A stretch of 55,711 bases of DNA from Bacteroidales bacterium UBA3297 (GTDB taxonomy: Bacteria > Bacteroidota > Bacteroidia > Bacteroidales > Paludibacteraceae). A model generated the notes under the pieces. The model searched no databases. It worked only from the letters and a program-made list of their open reading frames with translations, and had not been told where the DNA came from. The DNA lies in contig DETD01000005.1 in assembly GCA_002362105.1 (NCBI GenBank), positions 281 through 55,991 of the forward strand. Direction: 5' to 3'. Positions within the stretch are counted from its first letter, which is position 1, and the number at the start of each line of letters is the position of its first letter. The translations under genes and the position numbers were made by a program. This document shows, in pieces, positions 6,918-16,707 of this stretch.

Positions 6918-9900
6918 ATGATGAAGCATATTATTAAAAAGGCATTACTGCCTTTGCTATTAGGTTGCATGTACCAGAGCGCAGGTGCATCTGTTGTGAT
7001 AAACGAAGCGATGCCCTGTAATTTGAACACCTATATGGACATGGGTACTTACGAGTACAGTCCGTGGGTAGAGTTGTACAATAATGGCAAAGACACTATA
7101 AACCTGAACGGTTACACCTTCGTGTACGAACCAACAGAAGAAACGACCGTAAAGGAGCATACAATAGACTACGACTACAAGCTAGCCGGAGGCAAATATG
7201 TATTGTTCTATTTCGACAAAGTAGCCGGCAAAAGCCGACACATCAGCTTCAAGCTAGACGCCGACGGCGGTTCGCTATCGCTACAAGACGCCTCAGGCAA
7301 CGTAGTTTCATCATTGACCGTACCCGATATATGCACCTATGTTTCGTTTGGAGTGAACGGCAAAAGCACCGGTTACATGGAGCCTACCCCAGGAGCGGCC
7401 AACGACACCGCGTACGCAGCCAACACCCTGGCTGCCTTCCAAAGCAAACAACAGTGCGCCACACCGACCTTCAGCAAGACTGGCGGTGTGTATAAAGACG
7501 CAGAATCGATAAACATAACCATAAGCTGTGCGACAGCAGACGCCAAAATCTACTACACCACAGACGGTACCGTGCCAACCAAAGAGAATGGAGAACTCTA
7601 CAGCAAGGCCTTGGAATTCAGCAAGACCACAGTGATTAGAGCACGCGCCTACGTGAAAGGCAAGGTAAGTAGCCCAATTGCCACAGCAACGTACCTCTTC
7701 AACGACAAAAGCCACAGTTACTGTGACGGTGTCGGCAAACTGCCTATCGTGTCAATCGTAACAGACATAAAGAACTTCAAGGACAAAACCATCGGCATGG
7801 CTGTCAAAGGCGAGAACGGAGTTAAGGGCAAATGCGGATCTTTGGGTTCGGCCAACTACAACCACGACTGGCACCGCCCTATGAACTTCGAGTTTATTGA
7901 AAACGGCAAAACGGTGGTGAGCCACGAGTTGGAGGCAAAAGTGATGGGTGGCTGCTCGCGCCAATACGACACCAAGTCGCTAGCCCTTATAGCAAACAAA
8001 AAGTGCGGTAGCGGTAAGAACAAGATGAAATATGCCTTCTTTACCGACAAACCCGACAACGTCAAATACAAGAGCCTGCACCTCCGCAATGGTGGAAACG
8101 ACTACGACGGACTGCGATTCCGCGACGGCTTTATGCAGAGCATCATCCATGGCGAGAACATCGACTACCAAGCCTACCGTCCGGTTGGCTACTACTTAAA
8201 CGGCGAATACCAGGGTCTGATGCTGCTGAACGAGCATGTTAACGAAGACTACGTCTATACCAACTACGGCATTGACGACGAAGATGTTGACCTTATAAAG
8301 ATTTCGCTGAACAAGATTAACGTTTCGTGCGGAACGGTAGACGCTTACGACAACCTGATAAACGAGGCACAAATAGGCCAGAACACCAGCGGCTACTACG
8401 AGAAGATGAACAAGTTGATGGACATTGACGAGTACATCACCTATATGGTTTACGAGCAATACCTTGTGAACACCGACTGGCCAAGCAACAACCTTAAAAT
8501 ATGGCGCCACAAAAACAACGGACGCTTCCGCTGGATTGTATACGACACCGACTTCGGTTTCGGTTTGTATGCCGGCTACAGTCCGAACTTTACCACCTAC
8601 ACGACCGACATGATTAAATTTGCGGCAGGTGAGGGTTCGGCCGTCAACTGGGGAAACGGCTCTAGCAGTTCGCCATACTCATTCACAAGCGAGAGCAAAT
8701 GGAAGACCATCTTGTTCTCGAGCCTGATGAAGAATGAGGAGTTCCGCAACAAGTTTATGACCAGAAACCTGATGCTGTTGGCAACCCGCTTCAAACCAGA
8801 AACTGTAAAAGCGAAACTCGACAGCATTGCACACGACGCATTCCCAGAATACTGTGCAATGACCGCAAACGAACATTGGAAACCAGACTTCGCAGACAAC
8901 GACGAGATGAAGACGATGAAAGAGTTCGCCGAGAAACGTCCGTCGTACGTGCTTGAGCACCTTGCCGACTACTACGGAGGCAACCAGGTGAACCTAAGCA
9001 TCACCTCGAACATAGAAGGCACCGACTGGATTATTAACGGCCTCTACTGGGACAAAGACAAATACGACGGCAAATACGTCAGCAACCAGCCTCTTACCGT
9101 TACAGCCATGGCTCCAGCAGGCTACACGTTCAAGAACTGGAAACTGTCGTCGGCATCTTCGTCGAAACTGATTACCAAAAATCACGAATGGGACTACCTC
9201 TACACAGAAGAGGGAGCCGCAAAAGGCTGGAAAGAATGCGGTTTTTCTGCGGAAGGCTGGCTGAAAGGCAGTGGCAAATTCGGCTTCGGTCCGAACGACG
9301 ACTACGACACCGAGATTGACTACGGCCCCGACAGCGAAGACAAGCCAGTGACCGCCTACTTCCGTACGACCGTAGACATCGACGATTTGACGAACTACGA
9401 GAAATTCTCGGTTAATATTGCCTACGACGACGCCTACATCATCTACATAAACGGCACAGAAGTCAGCCGCGACAACCTGTCGGAGGAGTCAGTCACCAAC
9501 ACTACCCTGGCAGACGATTATACCAACGACGCCCAAAAAGAGTTGTCGATAGCCAGCAAGTACTTCAAAGAGGGCGAGAACACCATAGCGGTAGAAATTC
9601 ACCAGAATACCAAGTCAAGTGGCGACCTTACATTCGCCATGACCTTGAACGCAATAGGCAAGTCGACCGGAATAACCTCGACCCACAAGACCTACACAAC
9701 CACCATCAACGACGACTACAGCATGGAAGCCGTCTTTGAGAAAGCGACCGTTGAGCAACAGATCTACATCAACGAAATCTGCTCTTCGAACCAGCCATCG
9801 GTTCAGAACAGCGAGGTACAGGACGGATATGTGTTGGGCTATGCCGACGAATACGGCAAATACGGCGACTGGATTGAGCTTTACAACGCCAGCGACGAAG

Positions 9901-10523
9901 ATATAAACATTGCGGGCTGGTACATTACCGACAATGCGTCGAAGCCTACCAAATACAGAATACCAACCACCGACATGAGCGCTACCATTGTACCGGCACA
10001 CGGCTACAAGATGATATGGTGCGACAACGACATTTGGAATGGTCCGATGCACGTAGACTTCAAGTTAGGCGACACCAAAATCAACTCAATCGTTCTGTCG
10101 AGTTCACCAAAAACAATCGTAGACTCGCTGACCGCCATCATGAACATCGGTACCAACCAGTCTTATGGTCGCGAAGTGGACGGCAATGGCAAGACACGTC
10201 ACTTTATAAACAACTGCAAGACCCCAATGGCAGCCAACGGTTCTCTGACCGGTTGTGCGACCACCGAGTTGAACATCGAGGCACAGAAGCCAAACACCAT
10301 TGCCCTCTACCCTAACCCGGTAGACGACCAGTTGAACATCATTTCGACAGGCGAAGCAATAAAAATGGTACGTATTTACGACAACCTTGGGCGTGCAATA
10401 TCGGCCAACAGTTTCAACACAAAAGAAGCCAGCCTCGACACCAACTATCTTGGGAAAGGCATTTATCAGCTAAGTGTTGAAACAGAAAGCAATACCGTAC
10501 ACCTGAAGTTCATAAAGAAATAA
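6918..10523 (+). CDS. Secreted CotH-kinase / lamin-tail protein, T9SS type A
   Basis: This large extracellular protein has 1201 residues from the Met at 6918. Domains in order: signal peptide (about 1-24, ending SAGA); a lamin-tail domain (25-165, opening VVINEAMP); a chitobiase C-terminal-like domain (175-260, with YYTTDGTVPT); a CotH-like kinase core (275-570), with RNGGNDYDG and RWIVYDTDFGFG near 538 where CotH kinases bind nucleotide and metal; a repeat-like beta segment (690-750); a beta-sandwich with YIIYINGTEV (775-920); a second lamin-tail domain (from about 949); and a C-terminal sorting domain (from 1128, LYPNPVDDQLN) that sends it through the type IX system. CotH proteins in spore coats phosphorylate proteins; the target here is unknown. 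The frame is open upstream to 6873, but 6918 opens directly on the signal peptide. Confidence 0.9.
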   Translation: MMKHIIKKALLPLLLGCMYQSAGASVVINEAMPCNLNTYMDMGTYEYSPWVELYNNGKDTINLNGYTFVYEPTEETTVKEHTIDYDYKLAGGKYVLFYFDKVAGKSRHISFKLDADGGSLSLQDASGNVVSSLTVPDICTYVSFGVNGKSTGYMEPTPGAANDTAYAANTLAAFQSKQQCATPTFSKTGGVYKDAESINITISCATADAKIYYTTDGTVPTKENGELYSKALEFSKTTVIRARAYVKGKVSSPIATATYLFNDKSHSYCDGVGKLPIVSIVTDIKNFKDKTIGMAVKGENGVKGKCGSLGSANYNHDWHRPMNFEFIENGKTVVSHELEAKVMGGCSRQYDTKSLALIANKKCGSGKNKMKYAFFTDKPDNVKYKSLHLRNGGNDYDGLRFRDGFMQSIIHGENIDYQAYRPVGYYLNGEYQGLMLLNEHVNEDYVYTNYGIDDEDVDLIKISLNKINVSCGTVDAYDNLINEAQIGQNTSGYYEKMNKLMDIDEYITYMVYEQYLVNTDWPSNNLKIWRHKNNGRFRWIVYDTDFGFGLYAGYSPNFTTYTTDMIKFAAGEGSAVNWGNGSSSSPYSFTSESKWKTILFSSLMKNEEFRNKFMTRNLMLLATRFKPETVKAKLDSIAHDAFPEYCAMTANEHWKPDFADNDEMKTMKEFAEKRPSYVLEHLADYYGGNQVNLSITSNIEGTDWIINGLYWDKDKYDGKYVSNQPLTVTAMAPAGYTFKNWKLSSASSSKLITKNHEWDYLYTEEGAAKGWKECGFSAEGWLKGSGKFGFGPNDDYDTEIDYGPDSEDKPVTAYFRTTVDIDDLTNYEKFSVNIAYDDAYIIYINGTEVSRDNLSEESVTNTTLADDYTNDAQKELSIASKYFKEGENTIAVEIHQNTKSSGDLTFAMTLNAIGKSTGITSTHKTYTTTINDDYSMEAVFEKATVEQQIYINEICSSNQPSVQNSEVQDGYVLGYADEYGKYGDWIELYNASDEDINIAGWYITDNASKPTKYRIPTTDMSATIVPAHGYKMIWCDNDIWNGPMHVDFKLGDTKINSIVLSSSPKTIVDSLTAIMNIGTNQSYGREVDGNGKTRHFINNCKTPMAANGSLTGCATTELNIEAQKPNTIALYPNPVDDQLNIISTGEAIKMVRIYDNLGRAISANSFNTKEASLDTNYLGKGIYQLSVETESNTVHLKFIKK

Positions 10524-10557
10524 GTAGCAAAAAAGTTCCATATCGGGAAAAACTACG

Positions 10558-10565
10558 TACATTTG
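10558..10565 (+). promoter_or_regulatory. -7 element upstream of beta-helix gene
   Basis: TACATTTG followed by CA matches TAnnTTTG exactly. The -33 side is weak (GTT instead of TTG). The start near 10572 gives a leader of about 90 nt that contains the hairpin at 10587-10620. Confidence 0.5.
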
Positions 10566-10586
10566 CATAAATAAGCTACGAACAAT

Positions 10587-10620
10587 AGTCTACAGCCGGT
10601 TTACAGCCGCACTGTAGACT
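10587..10620 (+). promoter_or_regulatory. Leader hairpin between the two secreted-protein genes
   Basis: A perfect 9-bp inverted repeat AGTCTACAG / CTGTAGACT encloses 16 nt and is followed by only four T. It is either a weak terminator for the upstream CotH-like gene or a structure in the leader of the downstream gene. The exact -7 element just upstream favours the leader reading. Confidence 0.45.
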
Positions 10621-10663
10621 TTTGCGGTTAAAAAAAGAAGATATTCACATCATACGCTACCTT

Positions 10664-13600
10664 ATGGCACAAAGAACAAAAGGCACCGTTATAACTCAGA
10701 TTCTAAAAGTTTTTGCCACAGCAACAACTGTGATAGTGGCACTTGCCTCAGAATCGGTAACAGCTCAGAACTACTACGGTCTATTCCCATCGAGCGAAGT
10801 CGGCGACGGCTTCCGCAAGATGAAGACAAAAGACGAGACAAACGTCATTCACTGGAAAGCAGACGAGACAGTGACAACAAAAACATCGATCTGCTTGCGC
10901 AATTCCGACTCGGAATTAAGTCCGTACAACCAGACTATACCAGAGTTGTCGAACCAGGTACCAATTGCCTGCGTCACCCCCAACCGAGAGTTCAAGCTTC
11001 AAAAGCCCACCACTTTCCGTGATATGGGTTTAAGCCTATGCGATACCATCAACAAACTGAACATTTGGCTGACGTTCAAACCAAGCGGAGCACCAGACAC
11101 CCTTTTTGTAGGCGTACGTCCGAGCTACCGCCACATGTTCACGTTTCCACGGCCAAAAATCATCTACCATAGCGAGAAGATCGACAACAACGGAAAATTT
11201 ACCAAGGGTGCGGCCATTTCCTTTGAAGCCGAGCCACCACTTGGCGTAAACAGCGACCTTCTGCAATGGGAGTGGTACGTCGACGGCGAGCACATGACCG
11301 GCCGTAGCGACCGCTGGTTCGAGACCTATTCAAGAACCAAGTGGAACAACGGCAAACACACCATAAAGTGCCGTTATAAGAAGAAAAACGGGCAGCGTTT
11401 CAGCGACTTCGGTGAAATTGACATTTGGCAGCTGAGTACCAAGGAGAAAGGTATAAGGGCTGTGCCATATTGGGGAGCCGACTGTACAGACGAAGAGAAT
11501 ATCGATTCGACCAACTTCTGCTACAATCCGGAATCGCGCTGGGGTAGCTTCACACTTCATCCGCTGGAAGACTACGTACACTTCTACATGGAGTTCCTGA
11601 ACGAAGACATCCAGACATCGACCATAACAAACACTGCCAAGGTCAAGAACTTCGAGTTGTTGGAAGCCAGTCCGGCCGACCTCGACTACCGCTTCTTCTT
11701 CCTGCCAACCAACTGTAAAGGTCACGCCCGCGAGCCATACTCGCCAGTAACCATATACTTCCGCCTGCAAGGCACCAACATCAACTACTCACTGATTCCA
11801 TACATCAGGCCAACCGTAAAGATAGCGCCAGACAGTGTGGAAATCTGCGAGAATTCGTTTGAGTCGGCATCAGAGAGTTCCATTTTCACCGCAACGGCAT
11901 CGGGATTTCCTAACAACAACTACAGATGCCAATGGTATTACAGCAAGACCAAGAACGGCCAATACGAGCCTGTAGAAAAAGGCGATAACGCCACTTATAT
12001 ACCAGACCATACGGGTTACTACAAAGTAGTAGCCACCGACGGTGTGTTCTCGACCACCTCAGAGCCCGTAAAGGTAAAACAGCGTATGAGCGACTGTTTG
12101 AGTGCAGAAATCTACACGAAAGACAAACGCGACTATACCTGTATTAACGGCACATTGGAATTGAACGTTTCGCTGACCAATTCGGTGTATACCTACCAGT
12201 GGTACATTGGTCCAACCAACGGAAAAGACCTGAGAGCCATTGTTGGCGCGACAGGCCCTATTTTCTACGGAAGTGCCAACAAGCCGAACGAATCATACTT
12301 CGTAGAGGTGAAATATGGCAGCCGCCATGTCATCTCAAATCCTTTCCACATCCGCCAGTTGGCGAAATTACAGGCTGGTACATCGAGCCTGATAACGGAA
12401 GCGAGTCCGACCGAAGTTTGCCAAGACTACAACACCACCCTGAAGACCCGTATCAACAGCAAGCGTAAAGACACGCTACCAGTTATCTACCGTTTCTACA
12501 GGGCCAGCTACAACAACCCGATATTGTTGGGAGAGATTGAGAGTCGCGACGAAAACGTATACCTGTCAACACCCGTAAACAGCAATGGTTCGAAGTACTA
12601 CGTAGTAGCCGTAGGTTGTGACCAGCAGCTCCGTTCGAAAGAGAACGTGACCATCAACATTAGAAACGACGAGTCGTGCGGACGCGGCCACTTCTACGTA
12701 AAGAAGACCGGAGACGACTACCGCGACGGAACCAGCTGGAAGAATGCGTTTGCGACCATGAAAAAGGCCATCGAGACCATCAAGTCGCTGCGCAAATCAC
12801 AGTTGTATGCCAACACCCCAATGGCTATCCATATTGCCGCAGGTGTTTACCAGCCATACGACAAGGACGGATTTGACCTTCCTGACAACGTGACAATTTA
12901 TGGTGGTTACGACGAGTTGCCAACCGACCGAAGCATCAGTGGCACCCACCGCAACCCTATCTCGCCAGCAAATCCTAACGGTTTCGCCACCACCTTCCGA
13001 AGTGACTCGTCTTCACAACGCATCATCAAGTTGGAAGACAAAGCCAACATCAAGATAGTCGGAATCCACTTCGACGGAGAAAAGTACGCCACCTCAATAG
13101 ACGGCCGTGCTATTTACAGCGACAACACCATACTGACCATAGACTCTTGCTGGTTCACCAACTTCAGGATTTCGCAAGCAACCCGTGGTCCGCTGGCAGC
13201 CGTCTGCGTACTGCACACCGAAAAGTGCAAACGTATGGACATCAAGCCAGAGATCAACGTTCTACACAGCACATTCTCGAAGAATGCCGGATATGAATGG
13301 GGAGGTTGCTTGAACATTATGACCGACGCAGAAGTCAACATAAAGAACAGTACCTTCAACCACAACACCAACCGTTACAAAGGAGGTACGGCCCTGCTGA
13401 CCTATAATGCGAGTCCGAACGTGACCATCATGAACAGTACCTTCTACAGCAACCAGATAGTGGGAGAAGGCGGTTCATACGGAAGTTCGGTAATAAGAAT
13501 GGCGGGTGGAGAGCCAATCTGCAACATCTACGCCAGCACCATCTGCGACCACTTCTACAAAGAGAACGGAAAACTGAACATCTACCACTCTATTGTTGAA

Positions 13601-15346
13601 TGTGCCGGAAATGCCGACATTTACCGCAACAACTTCCCTAAAAAGTCGCCATTTGTGGCAGAAGAAAAAGACAATGCCTACAATCCGCGCAAATTCGGAG
13701 CAAACTTCAAGGGAGGCAGCTTCAACAAGATAAACAGTGTAGACAACTGTATAACCCAAGTGCTGATACCAAGCAACAAGTTGTCGATAGTAGGCCAGGC
13801 AGGCGCACCAAACGCCAAGTGCCTCTACGACCAACGCGGCATAAAGCGAAACATCATCGCCAGCACCTACGGTGCCTATGAGGAAGAATACAGCGTAGCC
13901 ATCGACTACAGCAAGAAAGAGGAGTGTACAAACGGAGAAACCCACGCCTCACTAACCTCAGCCGTATCGGGTCTGACCGACTTCACCTACCAGTGGGTCA
14001 ACAACTACAGCGACATGCCAGACCAGAAAGGTCCGAACCTGACCAACGTAGGTTTGGGTACTTACTGGCTCGACATAAAAGGTAAAGACCGTCATGGTAA
14101 AGAAATCACCATCAGTTCAAACGAGATTCGCGTATCGGACATCTGTGAAGTTCCTGGCGAGTTCTTCGTAAACGCCCACGACGGAAACGACAGTTTTGCA
14201 GGAACCACCTGGAGCAAAGCGCTAGCCACCCTGGACCGCGCCCTTCAGATAGCCCGCGAATTCCGAGAGAAGAACGCCAACCGCGCAGTCACCATCAACC
14301 TGACTGCCGGCACTTATACTCCAAGTTCATCGTCAGGCTTCAAAGTTAAAGACCTTACGGACGTTGTCATTCGTGGCGGCTTCCCAGAAAGCGCATCACG
14401 AGACGACAAGAGCGAGCCAAAAATGTTCCAACAGGGAGAAGGTTATGAGACCATATTCAAGCCGAAAGACGTGAAAGGCCGTGTATTCGACCTGGGCAAC
14501 AAGGTGAAGAACCTCCGCATTGTGGGTATACACCTGAAAGGCGTAAAGAACCAGATTTCGTCAGGCGGTGCCTTCAACATCAATGGAGCCGAAGTCAGCA
14601 TCGACTCTTGCTGGATAACCGGCTTCAACGACGCCAGCGTCATCCAAGACGGTAACAACAGCTGTATTGCCATTGGATCGACCTCGAAAGTGAGCATCTG
14701 CAACAGTTTCTTCGCAGGCAACCTCGGCAAACAGAGCGGTGTTATTGGCATAACCGGCAACGGAAACACTACCGAGTTGAACGTGTACAACAGCACGTTC
14801 CATGCGAACTGGAGTTCAAAGAGCGGCGGTGCCGTCCTCTACGTGAACAATGCGGCTAGCCCTGCAATAAAGATGATGAACGTGACCTGCTTCAGCAACC
14901 GCACGTCGAACGCCGAGATGAGCGCCTGCAGCAACATCCGCCTTATCGGTAAAGAGACGACCAGCCTGCAAATGTACAACTGCAGCATGTTTGGAACCTA
15001 CCTTGTAGAAAGCGGAAAGCTAGAACTCTTCAACTCGCTGGTAGAAGCAACAGGAGAAAATGTGGTACTGAACAACAGTTTTGTATCATACCCACACCTG
15101 AAGAAGACTACCGACGATATGGACCTCTACAGCCACCGCAAATTTGCCGACAGTTTCAAGTATACCCTTTCATTCGACTGCGGCTTCCTGCCTGTTCTCG
15201 AAATCAAGAAAGGCGGCAACGAGGAAATCTGCAAGAAGGTGCCTACCCTTGAAAAAACGGGCGACTTCGACCTAAGCAAAGACGAGTGCGGCAAGCCTCG
15301 TGAGGCCGAAAGCTGTATGGGAGCAACCCAATACAATGAAGAATAA
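10664..15346 (+). CDS. Secreted protein with Ig-like and two beta-helix modules
   Basis: This 1560-residue exported protein is probably at the cell surface. The signal peptide runs from MAQRTKGTVITQ to about 35 (ending SVTAQ). A first region of about 640 residues holds immunoglobulin-like domains (CQWYYSKTKNG near 422, YQWYIGPTNG near 510). Two related modules follow, each opening with the G-D/N-D-x-x-x-G-T-x-W motif typical of right-handed beta-helix proteins: FYVKKTGDDYRDGTSW near 674 and FFVNAHDGNDSFAGTTW near 1165. Each continues with short Asn/Ser-rich rungs such as IDSCWFTNF and IDSCWITGF. Another Ig-like segment lies between them (near 1110). The end (GKPREAESCMGATQY) is the usual close of such helices, with no T9SS tail after it. 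A TTG at 10622 extends the frame, but the ATG at 10664 opens on the signal peptide. A role in binding or cutting polysaccharide is possible but not shown. Confidence 0.85.
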   Translation: MAQRTKGTVITQILKVFATATTVIVALASESVTAQNYYGLFPSSEVGDGFRKMKTKDETNVIHWKADETVTTKTSICLRNSDSELSPYNQTIPELSNQVPIACVTPNREFKLQKPTTFRDMGLSLCDTINKLNIWLTFKPSGAPDTLFVGVRPSYRHMFTFPRPKIIYHSEKIDNNGKFTKGAAISFEAEPPLGVNSDLLQWEWYVDGEHMTGRSDRWFETYSRTKWNNGKHTIKCRYKKKNGQRFSDFGEIDIWQLSTKEKGIRAVPYWGADCTDEENIDSTNFCYNPESRWGSFTLHPLEDYVHFYMEFLNEDIQTSTITNTAKVKNFELLEASPADLDYRFFFLPTNCKGHAREPYSPVTIYFRLQGTNINYSLIPYIRPTVKIAPDSVEICENSFESASESSIFTATASGFPNNNYRCQWYYSKTKNGQYEPVEKGDNATYIPDHTGYYKVVATDGVFSTTSEPVKVKQRMSDCLSAEIYTKDKRDYTCINGTLELNVSLTNSVYTYQWYIGPTNGKDLRAIVGATGPIFYGSANKPNESYFVEVKYGSRHVISNPFHIRQLAKLQAGTSSLITEASPTEVCQDYNTTLKTRINSKRKDTLPVIYRFYRASYNNPILLGEIESRDENVYLSTPVNSNGSKYYVVAVGCDQQLRSKENVTINIRNDESCGRGHFYVKKTGDDYRDGTSWKNAFATMKKAIETIKSLRKSQLYANTPMAIHIAAGVYQPYDKDGFDLPDNVTIYGGYDELPTDRSISGTHRNPISPANPNGFATTFRSDSSSQRIIKLEDKANIKIVGIHFDGEKYATSIDGRAIYSDNTILTIDSCWFTNFRISQATRGPLAAVCVLHTEKCKRMDIKPEINVLHSTFSKNAGYEWGGCLNIMTDAEVNIKNSTFNHNTNRYKGGTALLTYNASPNVTIMNSTFYSNQIVGEGGSYGSSVIRMAGGEPICNIYASTICDHFYKENGKLNIYHSIVECAGNADIYRNNFPKKSPFVAEEKDNAYNPRKFGANFKGGSFNKINSVDNCITQVLIPSNKLSIVGQAGAPNAKCLYDQRGIKRNIIASTYGAYEEEYSVAIDYSKKEECTNGETHASLTSAVSGLTDFTYQWVNNYSDMPDQKGPNLTNVGLGTYWLDIKGKDRHGKEITISSNEIRVSDICEVPGEFFVNAHDGNDSFAGTTWSKALATLDRALQIAREFREKNANRAVTINLTAGTYTPSSSSGFKVKDLTDVVIRGGFPESASRDDKSEPKMFQQGEGYETIFKPKDVKGRVFDLGNKVKNLRIVGIHLKGVKNQISSGGAFNINGAEVSIDSCWITGFNDASVIQDGNNSCIAIGSTSKVSICNSFFAGNLGKQSGVIGITGNGNTTELNVYNSTFHANWSSKSGGAVLYVNNAASPAIKMMNVTCFSNRTSNAEMSACSNIRLIGKETTSLQMYNCSMFGTYLVESGKLELFNSLVEATGENVVLNNSFVSYPHLKKTTDDMDLYSHRKFADSFKYTLSFDCGFLPVLEIKKGGNEEICKKVPTLEKTGDFDLSKDECGKPREAESCMGATQYNEE

Positions 15347-15365
15347 TCAAACGCATTTATAAACG

Positions 15366-15393
15366 AAAAAGGAGCGCAAAAGCGCTCCTTTTT
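15366..15393. terminator. Bidirectional terminator between convergent genes
   Basis: A perfect 12-bp stem (AAAAAGGAGCGC / GCGCTCCTTTTT) with loop AAAA lies 20 nt after the plus-strand stop. Its A/T flanks give T-runs on both strands, so it can also stop the leftward VWA gene that ends at 15532. Confidence 0.88.
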
Positions 15394-15531
15394 CATTTTT
15401 TAGACAAACAGCATTAAGCGGAATTGCCAGATTTTACGTTTTTTAGAGGAAACAAGCAAGTTGAATTCCTCCATATTTGCGTATGTAATTATCAATTTTG
15501 GGTTCTCTCCTTTTTTCGGGAAGCAGTTTTA

Positions 15532-16707
15532 CTACATTATATAACAAATTCTTCCTAAAAGCGAGAGTTCGTCCTTTACATGGTTATAGTTGTCTTCAGT
15601 GTCGATAATCCACAACAGTTTCGAACGTGGAGGCAAGTTTTTGCTAGGGACCTCCGCATAACCATCGGTAAAGATGATTAGCGCATCGTAATTTCGGTGT
15701 TTATGGTAATAATCGACGACTATTTGAAAATCAGTACCACCATTGCCAAGACGATTGAATTCTTTTAGCTTCTCGCTAGCCTTGTTGAGCGGGAGGACCT
15801 CCTTCTTTATTTCGCAGTCGAACTGTATGACGTCGGTGCTTTCTACGCCATATCTGAAGAAGTGTGTAATAATGCGGAAGAATTTTGCAAACGCCCTGTT
15901 TTCGACCGAGCCGCTGACGTCTACCGCCACCAACAAGCGCGACTCCATATCGTGTTTGCTGCCCATCGCTTTGTAGCCCAACCTGCGGTTAGGGCGCATA
16001 CGTGTAAACACACGTTCAGACGACACAACACTAGTCGAGAACGCCCTTAGTATTTTTCTATAATCAATGCGACCCTCTTGGGCAACCATAATGGCTTCTT
16101 GTGTGTCGTGCGGAATCGAGCCCCAGTTGGTTATCTGCTCAATGCGCTCCTTAATCTCCTGCTGCATTTCCTCGTCCTCTTCCCAAAGTTCCGCCTCTTC
16201 CAGCCCTTCAACAATGAGCTGCTCAATAGGAGTAAGCTCCCTTACGTTCACGTTCCCATCGTCTAGCCCTACCTTGATGATGCCACTTATATTCTTCATG
16301 GCGTCTTTAACCTGATCCATCAATTTGTAGGCATACCACTCAAAATGTTTTTTTACGGGCAGACCGAAATCATTCGGATGGTAGAGCCGGGCATATTTCA
16401 GCGTATAGACCGGAGCGAGAACAAGATCGCTGGCTGCCTTCAGCACATTGGCAGAGCAGCCGTAGGGTTGGCGCTCGTAGGGATGCTTTAGGCAGATGCG
16501 CAGCACCATAACCTTCAGTTTTTCCTCCAAGGCTGGGTCCGACAAAAGGTTGATAAGCTCGGGGTTGTACTCAATCTTACGTTTGCCCACGCGCATATAG
16601 CACTTCATTGAATCGTTTTCCACCAGTGTGTGGGTGTAGTAGACGGAGGTAAGAGCCGGCTCGCGTAAGGACCATTGTTCCAGTATTTTCGAAATGCGCT
16701 GGCTCAT
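15532..16707 (-). CDS. VWA-like (DUF2201-type) protein, HExxH lost
   Basis: This 391-residue cytoplasmic protein resembles the family that joins a putative metallopeptidase domain to a C-terminal von Willebrand A-like domain. The VWA metal site is intact: D263-V-S-G-S267 (in AVDVSGSV), T325 (in GNGGTDF) and T347-D348-G349 (in IFTDGYAE). PNRRLGYKAMGSK before it is also typical. In the N-terminal domain the segment LKVMVLRICLKHP lines up with the usual HEVLHxLLKHP, so the zinc motif HExxH reads V66-M-V-L-R70: a peptidase activity there looks lost. The gene overlaps the upstream ATPase by 4 nt (ATGA), so the two are coupled. MoxR-type ATPases with VWA partners usually act as chaperones for protein or cofactor maturation. 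The target is unknown. Confidence 0.87.
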   Translation of the reverse strand: MSQRISKILEQWSLREPALTSVYYTHTLVENDSMKCYMRVGKRKIEYNPELINLLSDPALEEKLKVMVLRICLKHPYERQPYGCSANVLKAASDLVLAPVYTLKYARLYHPNDFGLPVKKHFEWYAYKLMDQVKDAMKNISGIIKVGLDDGNVNVRELTPIEQLIVEGLEEAELWEEDEEMQQEIKERIEQITNWGSIPHDTQEAIMVAQEGRIDYRKILRAFSTSVVSSERVFTRMRPNRRLGYKAMGSKHDMESRLLVAVDVSGSVENRAFAKFFRIITHFFRYGVESTDVIQFDCEIKKEVLPLNKASEKLKEFNRLGNGGTDFQIVVDYYHKHRNYDALIIFTDGYAEVPSKNLPPRSKLLWIIDTEDNYNHVKDELSLLGRICYIM

